A stretch of 64,000 nucleotides of DNA from NCBI GenBank assembly GCA_947579605.1, contig OX388314.1, positions 24,252,000 through 24,315,999 of the forward strand. Direction: 5' to 3'. The notes beneath the pieces were generated by a model. The model searched no databases and was not told where the DNA came from. It saw only the letters and a program-made list of their open reading frames with translations. The position numbers and the translations under genes were made by a program. Shown here piece after piece: positions 1-11,833 of the stretch. This DNA is from Athripsodes cinereus. Lineage: Eukaryota; Arthropoda; Insecta; Trichoptera; Leptoceridae. Positions within the stretch are counted from its first letter, which is position 1, and each line of letters opens with the position of its first letter.

Positions 1-39
1 AATTTATAATCAAATTCATGTAAAAATTTAGAATTTTTT

Positions 40-165
40 TGCGTCCCCTGTAAAACTTGGTTTGGAGCACATAAGAGGCTTCATAGAACCAACGACGATA
101 TTCAATTCTGCAATAATGTATGCCACCCAACTCGAATGTCTTTTTTTATTGATATGAGAAGTAGA
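40..165 (-). repeat. R1 interspersed repeat, old copy
   Basis: This is a diverged copy of the high-copy family R1 described at 43470. The recognisable parts are the cctgtaaaa block, ttcaattctgcaataatg, and tatgccacccaactcgaatg, which match the R1 reverse strand. It overlaps a chance reading frame of 74 codons that is not a gene. Confidence 0.55.
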
Positions 166-624
166 GAAACTATACACATTTGCTACATGATTAAAATTTG
201 AATTTTTGGACATAACATTGAATGGGCAAATCATACGAGTAATTTTTTTCATTTAGCCACAGTTAACTTTAAACGTGTCTTGTTAGCCAAGTTTAAATAT
301 TAATTCTCTTTGTGTTTGTAGCTGATATAAGCTTCTTCTATTGCTTAATTATTCATAAGTACCTAACTACATAAAGTTTGTGAAATAATTTGTAAATTTA
401 ACAATAAAATGTGATAATTAACCTCCAAAAAATTCTCCTCAAATTTTTTTAATAGGTAATAATATTTTTGATAGCTGTTGGCTGTCATGTATTTCTGCTT
501 GGTGACTAATGGAATTAATTTTACGAAAGTTAATTAAATTAATATTATTCAGTTGGTATTCAATTAGGTACATATTTTTTCAGTAGTATACCACCTAGCT
601 ATCTATACCTATATAGCTAGAATT

Positions 625-715
625 TAAGACCATGTTGAAAACGCTACTGTTTAGGAGATTCACGGCGCCCTTAAGATAGTTATGGATCATTAAACGACAC
701 CATATTATTATATTA
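625..715 (+). repeat. L2-like LINE 3' tail fragment
   Basis: The sequence around ggcgcccttaagatagttat followed by gatcattaaacg matches the 3' end seen in three other plus-strand copies in this window (15.8, 57.6 and 59.4 kb). In the longest copy this block directly follows the C-terminus of an L2/CR1-type reverse transcriptase, so this is a strongly 5'-truncated LINE. The stretch from 716 to 1025 shows nothing else recognisable. Confidence 0.55.
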
Positions 716-1025
716 TTTTTTTTTTACCCGGTGGCAAAATTGCCATCCACACTTCTCAGCATTATACAACTAGATAAGTCTCCATACGAACAGTTATAAT
801 CATACAAAATATTACAGTCTAATCCTGGGAAATATTCACGTATCCAAATATCCAGGATATCAAAGGATCAGTCTCTATACGAGGGTTTGAAATACTAGCA
901 TTGTGCCTGAAATATCTGTTCAATTTTTTTTAGCAATTTTACATACCTCTTTTTTTCAGGCAAGGCACCCGATAACGAGTAAATTACAGCTATTTGTTGA
1001 CAATAATAAGATATTTAACAAACAC

Positions 1026-1168
1026 GGGCATAGCCAGGTTTTAATTTCGGGGGGGTTCAAGAAAATAAAACTACTGAAAGATCATGCAATAACCTTTATA
1101 TTATTATATGAAATAGGTCAAAAAAAAAATCGGGGGGGGGGGGTTGAACCCTCTTCCTGGCTATGCCC
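1026..1168. mobile_element. Small hAT-like MITE (GGGCATAGCCAGG ends)
   Basis: The ends are inverted copies of GGGCATAGCCAGG, each followed internally by a G-rich run on the same strand sense. The 143-bp element has no coding capacity. The terminal motif is of the kind found on non-autonomous hAT elements, but no clear 8-bp target duplication is visible, so the superfamily is an inference. From 1170 to 1850 I see only AT-rich sequence. Confidence 0.55.
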
Positions 1169-1851
1169 ATGCATACAAAGCTTCTTGCTGTGTATGAGAA
1201 CATGACATAATTACAAAATATATGTACATACTTAATATCCACAAAAAGTTTATATCTTCAACATACAATATTATTTGTTATATTTGATCATCTAATTATA
1301 CTCTCCTACACAAAATAACATTAGGAAAAATGCCATAACAACAAATTTAAATTCCTAATCAATTTTACTACCTATACTTTTTTTTTTATCTAGAATCTGA
1401 TTAGATTCCAACAAGGCATGCTATAAAATTCAATAAAAAATATAAAATTTTCTATGGAAGTATTTAGTGGATTGTTGGAAATAAAAAAAAATATATTGGT
1501 AGTTTTTTTTTTACGAAACAAATAATTAAAAATATTTCAACTGAGATGGGGAATAAGTATATAAACTGACATAGGGAATGTTACGATTAATTAATAGATA
1601 TTTGTTTCTACTTTAAGTTTATATTGAAATATATTATGTATAAATTTGTTACCATTTCCTATCTTTTGGTGTACAAAATGTCATAAGAATCATCATTTGT
1701 ACAAAAAATATCACATACTATGGTTGCCTATGGGAGTTTTCTTTTTATTTTAATGGTAAGATAAAATCAAATTGAAATTTATAAGGTAATCTACGATTTT
1801 TACCATGTATTTTATCTGAAATCTATCTTATCTATCTATATATACAATATT

Positions 1852-1960
1852 CCACAAGTGGGGTAGCCAGCAGATCAGCTGCACCTAATAAACATGCAAG
1901 CTGTCCTCTCCGTGGTAAAAATTAAGACATTCAGGATGGATCTCTGAATTAATTAATTAA
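1852..1960 (+). repeat. R1 interspersed repeat, 5' half
   Basis: It has the R1 hallmarks ccacaagtggggtagccagc, aacatgcaag, cctctccgtg and aagacattcaggatgg, then breaks off at ctctgaattaatt. The region just downstream (1965-2010) holds a minus-strand LINE 3' tail of the type tttattcattctttactg. Confidence 0.75.
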
Positions 1961-2574
1961 TTTATTCATTCTTTACTGTACATTGGTTACAAACAATTAC
2001 ATAGAAGGTAACATTCATGTTTTTATTTTTTCGAACACCGCCTTTTCCATTTCAGTATTATAATAGGTAGGTACCTACCTACGTTTTTAAATTTCGAAAT
2101 ATCTCGAAAAGGATTTGAATCTTTAAAGTCTGAAAGATATGTGTACCTACACCTATCGTCCAAAATATCTACCACTTTAAAATAACTGGTTATCAGTCGT
2201 TAGCAAGGATAAAGTAAATAAAATAAAATTCAAACAGGTAAAATACATACATGGTGTAGCAATTAATATTACAATTATATGTTTTATTTTTGTCAATAAA
2301 TATTCGAAAAAGTTAAGTTATCATTATGATCGTGTGAATTTAATAGTAAAAAAGTAGAGATGTTATGTGTCACGCTATGTCTGTTATTCCAAATAATTAT
2401 TAACTTGGGAATTTACAAAAGTAAAAAAGTAGCGAGGTTATGTTTCACGCTATGTTTGTTGTTAATTAAAAACTCAATAATAATAATATATATTAATATG
2501 GTAAAGGAATAAGAAAACAGATGAATCTTTTTAATTAAAGATAATATTTTTGTAACAATAATATTGCGACTTAC

Positions 2575-2599
2575 CAACAGTAAGATGTTGTTCGCTCAT
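2575..2599 (-). CDS. Candidate first coding exon of an unrecognised gene
   Basis: On the minus strand an ATG in good context (cacaATGAGC) opens eight codons, MSEQHLTV plus one base, followed directly by a consensus donor G|GTAAGT. The roughly 90 bases upstream read like a 5' UTR, with several CpG and a TATATAA motif further up at about 2695-2701. The next exon would lie below 2575 or beyond the window start; I found none. This is inferred from signals only: the peptide is too short to identify, and a chance ATG plus donor cannot be excluded. Confidence 0.33.
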
Positions 2600-2705
2600 T
2601 GTGGGAGTAAAAATTTACTACAAAGTTAGTGAAGAATTATGCGCAACAGAGACTACCGACCACAGCGAACCGTAAACGATAACTGACCGAATTATTATAT
2701 AAATT
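2600..2705 (-). promoter_or_regulatory. Possible promoter and 5' UTR of the 2.6-kb exon
   Basis: Read on the minus strand, a TATATAATAATT motif is followed by CGGTCAGTTATCG, whose TCAGT matches the arthropod initiator core, and then by about 85 bases to the ATG at 2599. The TATA-to-initiator distance (about 17 bases) is shorter than the usual 30, which weakens the case. Confidence 0.25.
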
Positions 2706-2861
2706 TTAAAACATAATATATTTGGTATAAAAATATCAAACCGGCTTGCCGGCCGGCTTTCAAGTACATTATGTTATCAGAGCTGGGTGATTAGAACAAG
2801 TGCTGGTTAAAATTCACATTAAATTTAGTAACAGGTGAAAAATATCCTATATTTTTATTCT

Positions 2862-3035
2862 ATACCATCACGGCATCTCCCACACGTGGGGCAGTCAGTT
2901 GATCAAAATACAGTTTGTGCTTTCCGTACCGGTAAAAAACAATGTACAACATACAGTTTGTGCTTTCCGTAGCAGTAAAATATATTTCATCAAGGATGCG
3001 GGTGGCATACCCCATCGCAGAACTGAATACATTAA
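2862..3035 (+). repeat. R1 interspersed repeat with internal duplication
   Basis: It starts with accatcacggcatctcccac and ends with cccatcgcagaactgaatac, both R1 landmarks. The block acagtttgtgctttccgta occurs twice in tandem (about 2909 and 2952), a duplication not seen in other R1 copies here. Confidence 0.75.
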
Positions 3036-3949
3036 TTATTATCGTATAAATTATTAGGTTAGGTAGGTATATTAAATCATAGTCGACTCATCTTTTTTTT
3101 GTTCGTCCTTAATATTCCTTTGGGAAACACAGGGTGGAAGGAATATCTCCCTCTCACGTTAAAGCGATTTTGTTCTATCTGTATTGAGATTTTCATTTTT
3201 TTACTTCCGTTTCTGAATTTTATGTGCAAGATTGCCTGTAAGAAAAATTACAAAAACTGTAATTACATCAACTTCTTTGTGAAAAAATCTAAGTACCTAA
3301 TACAGAGCAAATAATTTGTATGATAATGGGATGGGATATTGGTATGGATAATAAGAAAGGAAATAAAGGTAGCGTTGTTTGATTGAATTTTGATTTATAA
3401 TGAGCACGGCACAGACTTGACCGCGATTTGGTTGAGTGAGCATAGACAAATTGCATTATCTTTTTCGTGATTTTTTTTCATGGCATTGGATGCAATTAGA
3501 ATACGTCAATAAAACACAAAAGAATCACAGGTATCTCATGCGTCCCCCCATGCGCATAACGCTATTTTTTCAAATCGTAAAACGTAGTGACATGATGATG
3601 GTAAGACCAGCCTGAGACTATTTGTAAGTAATGCGTTAACTTTGCCTTTTTCTTTTTAGATGAATAATTAAAAGATTTTCTCGTGATATGTGCGTAAAAA
3701 AAATTGCGCATTGTGCCCAAATCTAATTAGCCAATAAAAAATAGTAAATACCTACTCTAAATATTTGTTGCTGACTGGTCGAACTAGGAGCCAATAAAGT
3801 ATTGAATTTAAAATTGATTTGGCGCCACATAGACGAGAGATCTTGATCCATTTGAGCTCTGAAGTATGAAATATCATAAAAACTGATTGCTTCAATGGTT
3901 TGCATATGTTTCTCGATTGGTAGGCCATAGATTTTGACCGTGAGAATGG

Positions 3950-4112
3950 CAGAATTGGTGAACATTGTTTATGGATACCGAAAGTTATCACTTAAGCTAG
4001 CCTAGAGCCAATTCGTAAGCGTTGGGACGCCTTTCTCACTTCTTCTTATTGGATTTTGCACAATGTAACATTGTGTAAACATGGTTCTCCAATCGAAATG
4101 TCTGATTGTTTT
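3950..4112 (+). repeat. R2 repeat, copy 1
   Basis: This block shares gagccaattcgtaagc, cacttcttc, tgcacaatgtaacattgtgt and tggttctccat with 46385-46545 on the same strand. The nature of the repeat is unknown: no inverted ends, no tail and no coding are visible. The 3036-3949 stretch before it has no recognised gene; the short frames there are spurious. Confidence 0.6.
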
Positions 4113-4170
4113 TTTTTTATTAAATTGCTTATTAATCATGGAAATACCTACTTATTACTTACTTATAGTT

Positions 4171-4357
4171 GAGTTCGTCGGTAGCCTGGAGGTAGAGTCT
4201 CGGCCTTCTGAACAAGGGGTCCGGGGTTCGATCCCAGGTGCCGGCAAACTCCCCTTTCACGACACAAGCTTTTAGCTTACTGTGAAAGGTGTATAAGGTT
4301 GTATTTGGGTTTATAACAAAAACCCAGATATATCTTTTTTTTTTAAAAAAAAAAAAT
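4171..4357 (+). mobile_element. tRNA-derived SINE, full-length copy
   Basis: The head contains an RNA polymerase III A box (ggtagcctggaggtagag) and a B box (ggttcgatccc, 4225-4235), about 35 bases apart as in tRNA genes. It is followed by a unique body (cctttcacgacacaagcttt to aaaacccagatatatc) and a T/A-rich tail. Three more copies occur at 14583, 48140 and 50166. The head does not fold as an intact tRNA, so this is a SINE rather than a tRNA gene. From 4358 to 5605 no gene or clear repeat is visible. Confidence 0.85.
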
Positions 4358-5605
4358 TTTGTTTTCGTCGTTTGTTTGGTTCAAATTTTTGTAAATCAAG
4401 AATTGTCAGTGAAAAATTTCATGTGACGCACACTCTCATCTGTGATTTTCATTATTTATCCCCACATGATTATAGAATTTTATGGAATTTTCTTCATATT
4501 AAGTAAATCTGTTAAGTCATGCCAAATATTCAACATTTCACATATCGCCTGTTAATATCTAGATATGTATATGATTTAAATATTTAATTCAAGAGCGATA
4601 TCGCATAGATTCTGTGGACAGATAATATGCAATAAAGATAAGTGTTTTAAGGCAAGCAGTGTCATAAAAACGTCATAAAAAAACTGAACCATGACATATC
4701 GAATATAATGTTACGCGACCTGGCAACTATATTTACATAATTGGTTGTGAATATTGTATACAGATGGCAGCACTAGTCATCTTATTAACAGTTTATAACG
4801 ATTATTGTTTTTCATAGATGGCGGTTTGTAGTTTTACTGTTCTTTTGCAGTGAAAATATGTACCCAAAGGTGAATTTTTTTTAAGTAAGCATTTTTAGGA
4901 AAATATAAACAGTTTAGCTTATAAAAAAGGCATTTCAAAAATGTATAATTTAAAGGTTGTAGCCGGAAAAATTATGCTACAAGTTCACTTAATAACACGT
5001 CATTATTTTTTTCTTATACATTTAGTCCTGTGAAGTACCTATATTGTTTTAGTTTACCTAGTACTACTAAAGATGGGTATTTTCTTTTCTGGGATACGCC
5101 AGTACAATAATATAAGCAACATAGGCAACCCTAACCCTTGATGGCATTTCTTTGTGAGATAATTATGACATAAGTACCTACCTATTGTGTGGTGGGAATA
5201 AAATATGAATATTGCAAAAAAAATTACTCATGTCCCTTTAACTTGATACCAAAGTTTTTTTTTATAAGAATCAACTCACGTAAACTTATTTTTGAATATA
5301 AAATACTTACGTAACTGTAACTTATTATAATATAGACCAGAAATTTAGTAAAAAATCTCTCAGAATTCAGGTTCCAAAATAAATTAATATCAACACAATG
5401 TACATTTGCAGTTTCATTCCATGATATTACCTTATATATCATAGCAATTTCATTCCCACTTATCGTAAGTATTGTACACCATATCCCTATTCTCAACAAT
5501 ATACCTACTGTTTCCCAACCCTGAACCAACCCTTGTTTAAGAATTTAAGATTGACATGAAAACAGTTATTTTTATCAATATTCGATTGGACCGATTATCA
5601 ATTTC

Positions 5606-5733
5606 CCATGGAGTCCTGGTAAAGAATAGGTCTTCTTTTCTTCTCTGTGAGTTTTCTAGTGTCCTGTAAAAGTCAGATGTTCGTGAAACCTCGAATATAA
5701 GACAATTAACATCTATAATTCAGCGTTGAGGCA
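5606..5733 (-). repeat. R1 interspersed repeat, 3' part
   Basis: The segment ccatggagtcctggtaaaga, gtgtcctgtaaaa and cagatgttcg matches the R1 reverse strand. It stops where the TIR element starting at 5734 begins. Confidence 0.65.
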
Positions 5734-6558
5734 GCGTTACTCTTGACAAAATCTAAACACGATCTTAATCTTAATCATACGACGCGCGAAGTGACTATTG
5801 GCCAAAAATACGTGCATACCGATCGCGCGGTTAGTGATGTGAGAAGAGAAAATTCTCCAAAGAAATTTCTCGAGAACGAAAAATTTCTCCGAGAATTTCT
5901 CCTCTGATGGAAGAGAAATTTCTCCCTAATTTTTCTTAGTGGTATTATGACCTTTCGCCCAGTACACTTCGCAGTCAACTTGATTGATCCAAAAATTTGT
6001 GGGGCTGATTAAGGCCCAAATCAGAGGTTATTAACACTTTTTTCGATGTACGTACCTGCAATTTTTTTAAACTTAAATATGGGCATGTGGGGTGTCACAC
6101 ATCAAGATTTTTCATCAGTTATTAGTACTTTTTTCTATGTAGGTACCTAACATTTTTTTGTTTCCATAATTAATTGTAGCCATATTGGTGATAAGTGGTT
6201 AGATGGAAGAAATCACTTTATAGTGATAATCTCGCCACTGCACATCGTCCTAGTTTTTAAAATTTTTATATTATTTTGTTAACACTGTAATGTAATGATG
6301 TGCAAGAAGAATAAATAAATTGTCTCAACATTTGTACATTGTAATTGATTGATTGAATAAAGTATTTATTATTATTATACTTTTAAATAAAAAATAAAAA
6401 AATCTCCGAAAATTCTCTACTTCGAGAAATTTACCGAGAAATTTCTCGAAAAATAATTTCTTGAGAATTCCACAACACTACGCGCGGTAGCGGTAGCGCG
6501 GTGTTTTGACCATTAAGACTAGATTAAGATCGTATTTAGATTGTGTCAAGAGTAGCCC
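5734..6558. mobile_element. TIR element of the ACTCTTGAC family, host of a nested hAT
   Basis: The ends are inverted: gcgttactcttgacaaaatc on the left, and on the right the complement of gggctactcttgacacaatc. Both continue into atacgatcttaatc-type sequence. Without the nested hAT the element would be about 168 bp, close to the 193-bp second copy at 14336. There is no coding capacity. Target duplication could not be settled, so the superfamily is unknown. Confidence 0.7.
5832..6480. mobile_element. hAT element nested in the TIR element
   Basis: The ends are TAGTGATGTG and the complement of TAGTGTTGTG, and the insert is flanked by a perfect 8-bp duplication, cgcgcggt (5824-5831 and 6481-6488). 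TAGTGATG ends and an 8-bp duplication are typical of hAT. The subterminal regions are rich in gagaaatttctc palindromes. Near 6230-6380 there is an older 3'-UTR-like stretch with aataaa signals. No transposase is present. Confidence 0.85.
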
Positions 6559-6604
6559 TGCTGATTGTCTTATATTTATTAGACTTGTCACTGTTGTATT
6601 TATC

Positions 6605-6672
6605 AATTTTATGTAAAATATTGTATTTTATCATGTAATAGGCTTATGCCGTGAATTTAAGTAAATAAATAA
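6605..6672 (+). repeat. LINE 3' tail (T1 family)
   Basis: The sequence catgtaataggcttatgccg followed by aagtaaataaataa matches the 3' end of the full-length LINE at 28-36 kb and of fragments at 24.6 and 60.3 kb. It is a very short 5'-truncated copy. A scrap of R1 (ttggcacggagaggaca, 6680-6697) follows. Confidence 0.55.
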
Positions 6673-6709
6673 TTTTTCATTGGCACGGAGAGGACAATAT
6701 GTATTCTAC

Positions 6710-6785
6710 TCTATGATAATAAGTCTGTGGTATTTACATTGTTTCCATCTATGATAATAAGTCTGTGGTATTTACATTGTTTCCA
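6710..6785 (+). repeat. 38-bp tandem duplication
   Basis: The unit beginning tctatgataataagtctgtg and ending cattgtttcca occurs twice in direct tandem with no mismatch. It has no recognisable function. Confidence 0.85.
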
Positions 6786-7377
6786 CCTGCTTTTGGTTAG
6801 GTACAAGGAATATGAAAAATTAAAGTCTTGGATCTAAAATGTCTCATTTTATTAGTGTTTTGTGTTTATAATGAAGTAAAATAATTATAATTTGTTATAA
6901 CGTTGCATATTATTAATGATAAAATACAGGAGAATTTGGAATAATAATAATAATAATATAAAATAATAAATTTTGGTTCAAACAAGAAGATTTAACTAAA
7001 GAAGTAAGTACTTAGGTGTTATCTATGTTGGAATAAATATTGCTTTGAAATCAATTTGGAATTACTAGACAGGTAAATGTGATATAGTTATCTATTTAAT
7101 TGTGTAGGTATTAAATTGTTTGAAGTTATATTACATATTATAATTTGATATATTGAATTGCTTGAATAATATTGCAAATGTGAAACAATTTAATTAAAAT
7201 TAGAATCTAGTAAAAATTAAAATTCAGGATTCTGCAGAGAAGAAAATTTTTATTGAAATATTACTTAGTAAATGTGGTAGGTATATAATGAAATTTGATA
7301 TGTTTCCAATAATTATGTGATTAAAATTTCATATTTTTCAGAAAAAATGATTGTAATTTTAAATACTTTTCCTAAGT

Positions 7378-7596
7378 CAGTAGTTCCCAACCATTCTTGA
7401 TCAAGAACCTTTTTTTCCATTGGCAGTGAGCTTTTCTTTTTGTTACGATCGTTTTCAATTTGCGATTTTTTTGCTTCCTTTTGATTTGGTATAGGAGTTT
7501 GAAAATAAACACATAATTTTTTCAATTTAGTATAGGGATTTAGAAAATATTTCATTGACCACTAGTAAGCCCATGACCATTGGTTGAGAACTACTA
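7378..7596. mobile_element. hAT-type MITE (CAGTAGTTCCCAACC ends)
   Basis: The left end cagtagttcccaacc is matched in inverted form by ggttgagaactacta on the right. The flanks tcctaagt (7370-7377) and ttctaagt (7597-7604) form an 8-bp target duplication with one mismatch. The 219-bp element is non-coding. The 80-codon frame inside it is spurious. Confidence 0.75.
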
Positions 7597-9249
7597 TTCT
7601 AAGTGGATATATTATAATTGTCAACTAATATATTAATTATTTTACTATACGTCTTTAATTTCAAAAGACAAAATTCTATCTAGAGATACAAATTAATAAT
7701 ATGAACACTATCTAAATTTTTAATAATTAAGTAAAATCAGTTAAAGGAATATTTCAAATATTTATTTTATATACCTAAGTGATTAAGAATAATTATATGT
7801 AAGTAACATTCTAATAACAATTTTATTATCTATCATAAGAGATGATTTTGAAATGAAGTCAAATTTCATAATTAGAATATTAATACTATTTAAATTTACA
7901 AATAGAATTGACTCTACTAGTATATCTAAAATGTTTGAATATTTATTTTGAAAGATCATTTAAAATTCGTATTATGATATTATAACAATGCAGAGAATTC
8001 TATTGTATTAAGTATTGAGAAATGAGTAAAGCTAAAATTAAAACAATCGGATTAGTTTTTTTTTAGAATAATATAGATAAAATAAAGATTGAATAATAGT
8101 TAGATTTATTTTAAGATTTTACTTTGGAGACAATAAATTTTGCAAATAATTATCTATCAATACTAAAATTTTCATTTCGTTACATGGGTCCCGATGAATC
8201 GACTTCAAATAGGTACACAAATTAGCACCATTATGTAATTTCTTTAATATAATAAATAAAATGTTAAATGTGAAGTAAGTATTTCAAAAACCATGCAATT
8301 TTTACTATTTTAGCACCATCTACTAAATGTTCATGTACATTTTTTTCATCTCTCAATTTTTATACATATATTTTAGTGTTTGGTTTAGGTGTCTACACTA
8401 TTATCTACTGTTTGAGAATATCAAATGAGATTGCCAAAGAGTATCATTATTTGCCATTTCCTACTTGTAGTTTAGTTTTAGTAGGTAAATATCTTAGGTA
8501 CATCAAAATAAAGTAGTATTGACATTGACAGTTAGTGAAATCAAGAAAAACTAGATAAATGATTTTTCCGCTAGATGGTGCTAGTATGCTATTAATTTGA
8601 ATTGTCACGAATGTGACAAATTGATTTTGATCAATTTGATATAGGTAGTTAAGTACATAAATACAAATATTAAGTAGTATCAAAAAAAGTTAAACATATC
8701 TTCTATTGTACGTTTAAGTTTAACGATTTTCCTAAATCTATTTAACAATGAACCTATAACTAATACAAACCTAAATCACTGTTGGTCCATACTTTGATTA
8801 AAAACTCTATCTACTCATAAATATCTAATTATTTGAATAAATTCTAACTATGTATCTATAGAAGTATAATACTTTACTTTGAGTTTATTAGAAACAACTT
8901 CATATTATTTATTTTGAACAATACTAGCTAGAGTCATGCAAAGTTTTATTTATTTATTTAATATTTTTGTTTTGTGTAAAATGCATTCCAAAAACGACCA
9001 CTGACACTGACAGATAAGTAATTAGATGAAATCTCAAAAAAAAATAGCACACCTACTAACATCGAAAATGTATTATTCAGTTTTGTATTGGTTGCTATAA
9101 TAACAATTTGCCTGATGTCTACCCTTACCTATTGACATGGATAAGGTTTTGCAAGGTTTCATTAATAATTAAATAAATCTTTAACTATATATATTATAAG
9201 TGAGATTATGGGAGCTCTATTTTAAATTTATAAACAATATGTTGATACT

Positions 9250-9486
9250 TATAAAAGGCGCGTGTTGAATATTGAACTCAGAATAATTAACACGTGTTAT
9301 TAAAGAGACACGAGTTTAACGAGGTTAACCTTGTAGACACTTGCTTAGGAGACACGTGTGTTATTATTTTGAACAAAGAAAATCCTTGAACGATACACAT
9401 GGACAAAGAATCAAGATATGAACTTTAATAATTGTTTATATAAAAAAAAAGTTAAAACATAACTGAATGGTTGTGGGGAAGATGAG
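9250..9486 (+). promoter_or_regulatory. Candidate core promoter with first exon and splice donor
   Basis: TATAAAAG at 9250-9257 is followed by an initiator-like TCAG whose A is at 9280, exactly 30 bases from the first T of the TATA box, the canonical spacing. CACGTG E-boxes lie in the presumed transcript (about 9291 and 9353). At 9467 an ATG opens six codons (MVVGKM plus two bases) up to a consensus donor GATGAG|GTAAGT at 9486. The next strong plus-strand acceptor I noticed is at 11789 (tattttcag), which would give a very short protein. In DNA this AT-rich such coincidences are not rare, so this remains a candidate. Confidence 0.32.
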
Positions 9487-11802
9487 GTAAGTTGCATTTG
9501 GGTTTTGTTGAACTGATAATTTACTTGAGACAAAAATAGGAAATTCTATAACTTACTTGGGATTTGCTTAGTCTGAAACTTTATAAAGATATATATTAAC
9601 AATTGTAAACATTTCGAATAAGAAAATGTTGGTAAAATTTGTATTGAATATTAAATTCCTCACTATTATAATAGTGAAGTTAGGTTTTATTGAAGTATTA
9701 AAACTGCTTGATATTTTGTAAAAGTTATTTATATATAAATAATTAAAATATTGTAAATAGAAATGATATTCTTACAATGAAATTGATGTTTCTTAAGGAA
9801 ATTCGATTTACGAAAAACTGATAAAAGTTACCCAACGCTTCGATCTAGTTATTGACACGTGTCGTCTGTTTATAAGAATATCATGAAATATCCATCGATT
9901 TTTAAACTGTAAGGATAAAAGGCGTGTTATATTTTGATTTTCTGGGAATATTTATGTACAAAATGAGGAAAATTATAATGGCTTGTTTTATTGTCAGTTG
10001 CAATAAGAATGAATTTATTCGAATAAGTAAATTCGCCGAATGTTAAATAGATAAGAAAATAGCATTTATTAACAATTCAGTTATTTATTTTGACAAAGTG
10101 AGGTAAATGGATAGATGTTTTAATTTAAGTTACATAATTAAGATTGGGGTATGTATTTATGAAGTGTTTTAAGGAATTGTATTCAAGATCATAAACAACT
10201 TTTACTGTTTTATTGAGATTGAAGTTTCATTTTATCTATAGTTTTGGGATCTTAGTTGACTGATAAATACGGATTGTTTATATAAATAATAACTTAGTAC
10301 TTATATGAAATGGTGTTAATAATTGGTTGAGGCGTTATAACCCTGGATTTATTGGGTTCATGGAGATATACTTCAACATGGAGAGTAGATACTAGTATCT
10401 ACTTGGGTGAAGAAAGTAGGTAGGTACCAAATTGAATTTTAGACAAAGAAATGGGAGATTATAAATATGATGTCACAACATCGACTCGGGATAGTGTTTT
10501 CTTGCAAGGAGATGAGAGAGGAATAAAATTAAATTCAGTGTTGTATTTTGATTTTTGGTGTACTCCTCTCCAAGTAGAAATTAAAATATGTTTTTTTCTT
10601 CTTTTGTGATTATCTCTATTTTGAGATAATAAGAAATCATCCTAAATTAAAATCAATAAAATTCTAAAATTAAATTCAGTGTTTTCAGTGTCGAGAATTG
10701 CAGAATATATCATCTTTAACCGAAGTTAAGATTCTTTTCTATTTTTTTTAATTTTATTTTATAGAATTTAACTGTTTTGAATATTTTATTTTAAAATTTT
10801 TCTTTTATCTTATTATATGTCTCTTTTAAAGTAAAGTTTGATAATTTCTTGTGAGATTGACTTAGTTTGATATTTTATTTTCTACATTGTTAGATTTGTA
10901 GACTAGCATTGTTTGCAATTTTGTTTTGTGGAGGATTACTCAATTATGTGAACAGAGTCGAATTCAGAACATAAAATTTTTTTATTTTCCCAATTTAATA
11001 AAATTTGAATAACTAATATTATTTGTAAATTAAATTTATAGAAGCTATTTGATAATATGAACAGGGTCGAACTCAGAAACATTTAATAATTTTATTTTAT
11101 GATATTTTGGAAACTAACAATAGCATGAATTTTAAACTCGTATTTATTTTATGTAAATATCTTTTATTTTATTATAAATTAATATCCTAAATTTCCAACC
11201 CATAAGCCTCAATTTTGGACATTGGGGTTCCCTGCGTGAAAGAATTAAGCTCAAGGCTAAATCAGACCTGGTTGCTACTTAAATTGAGCCCCGCAGAAAA
11301 TATTATATTATTATATTTTATTTTGCATGAAAATATATATGTATTATATTTTTCTTAATTTATCATATTGTATACTAATGAGGCTGACAGTAGTATATGA
11401 AAGGCTGTGTCAGATCGAATTAAGCGAGAGAAGGAGCTTATTTCACTAACAAAAACAAGATTTTATTGTTAAATTAACAAAAATAGTCAGTGACTGAATT
11501 TTGTAGAATTTTGGTTCAGTAAAATATTTCATCTCGATGCGCCCCTGGCGCTGTAGACATATAATAGTTATGTATGAAACCATATGCCTTTTATAAATAA
11601 AACTGCATTCAAAACTAATCTGTAATATAATTACAGAAATAAACTTTCGATAACGTTGAATCATAAGTTTGATAAAATATTATTTCATTGACTATTTCTA
11701 ACAAATAACATGGATTTCTGTTGTATATAAAAAATTTTGATATTTATTCTTGATTGTTATTGTGTGTTGTTTTCTTTTTATATTTTCAGCAATAAGGTAG
11801 GT

Positions 11803-11833
11803 CTTTTATACTCGCTAACGTCGAGTATAAAAG
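11803..11833. repeat. Short hairpin carrying divergent TATAAAAG motifs
   Basis: The 12-bp arms cttttatactcg and cgagtataaaag are perfect inverted copies with a 7-base spacer, placing a TATAAAAG on each strand pointing outward. A strong acceptor-like tract (ttttatattttcag) lies just upstream at 11776-11789. Confidence 0.7.

Noticed and set aside
4171..4250. tRNA gene from A and B boxes (also at 48140 and 50166)
   Set aside because: The boxes belong to a tRNA-derived SINE present in four copies with a common body and tail; no intact acceptor stem or anticodon arm was seen.
11206..11300. Higher-GC block that might be a small RNA or an exon
   Set aside because: Translation in the most open frame meets a stop just upstream, no RNA family was recognised, and no splice signals frame it.
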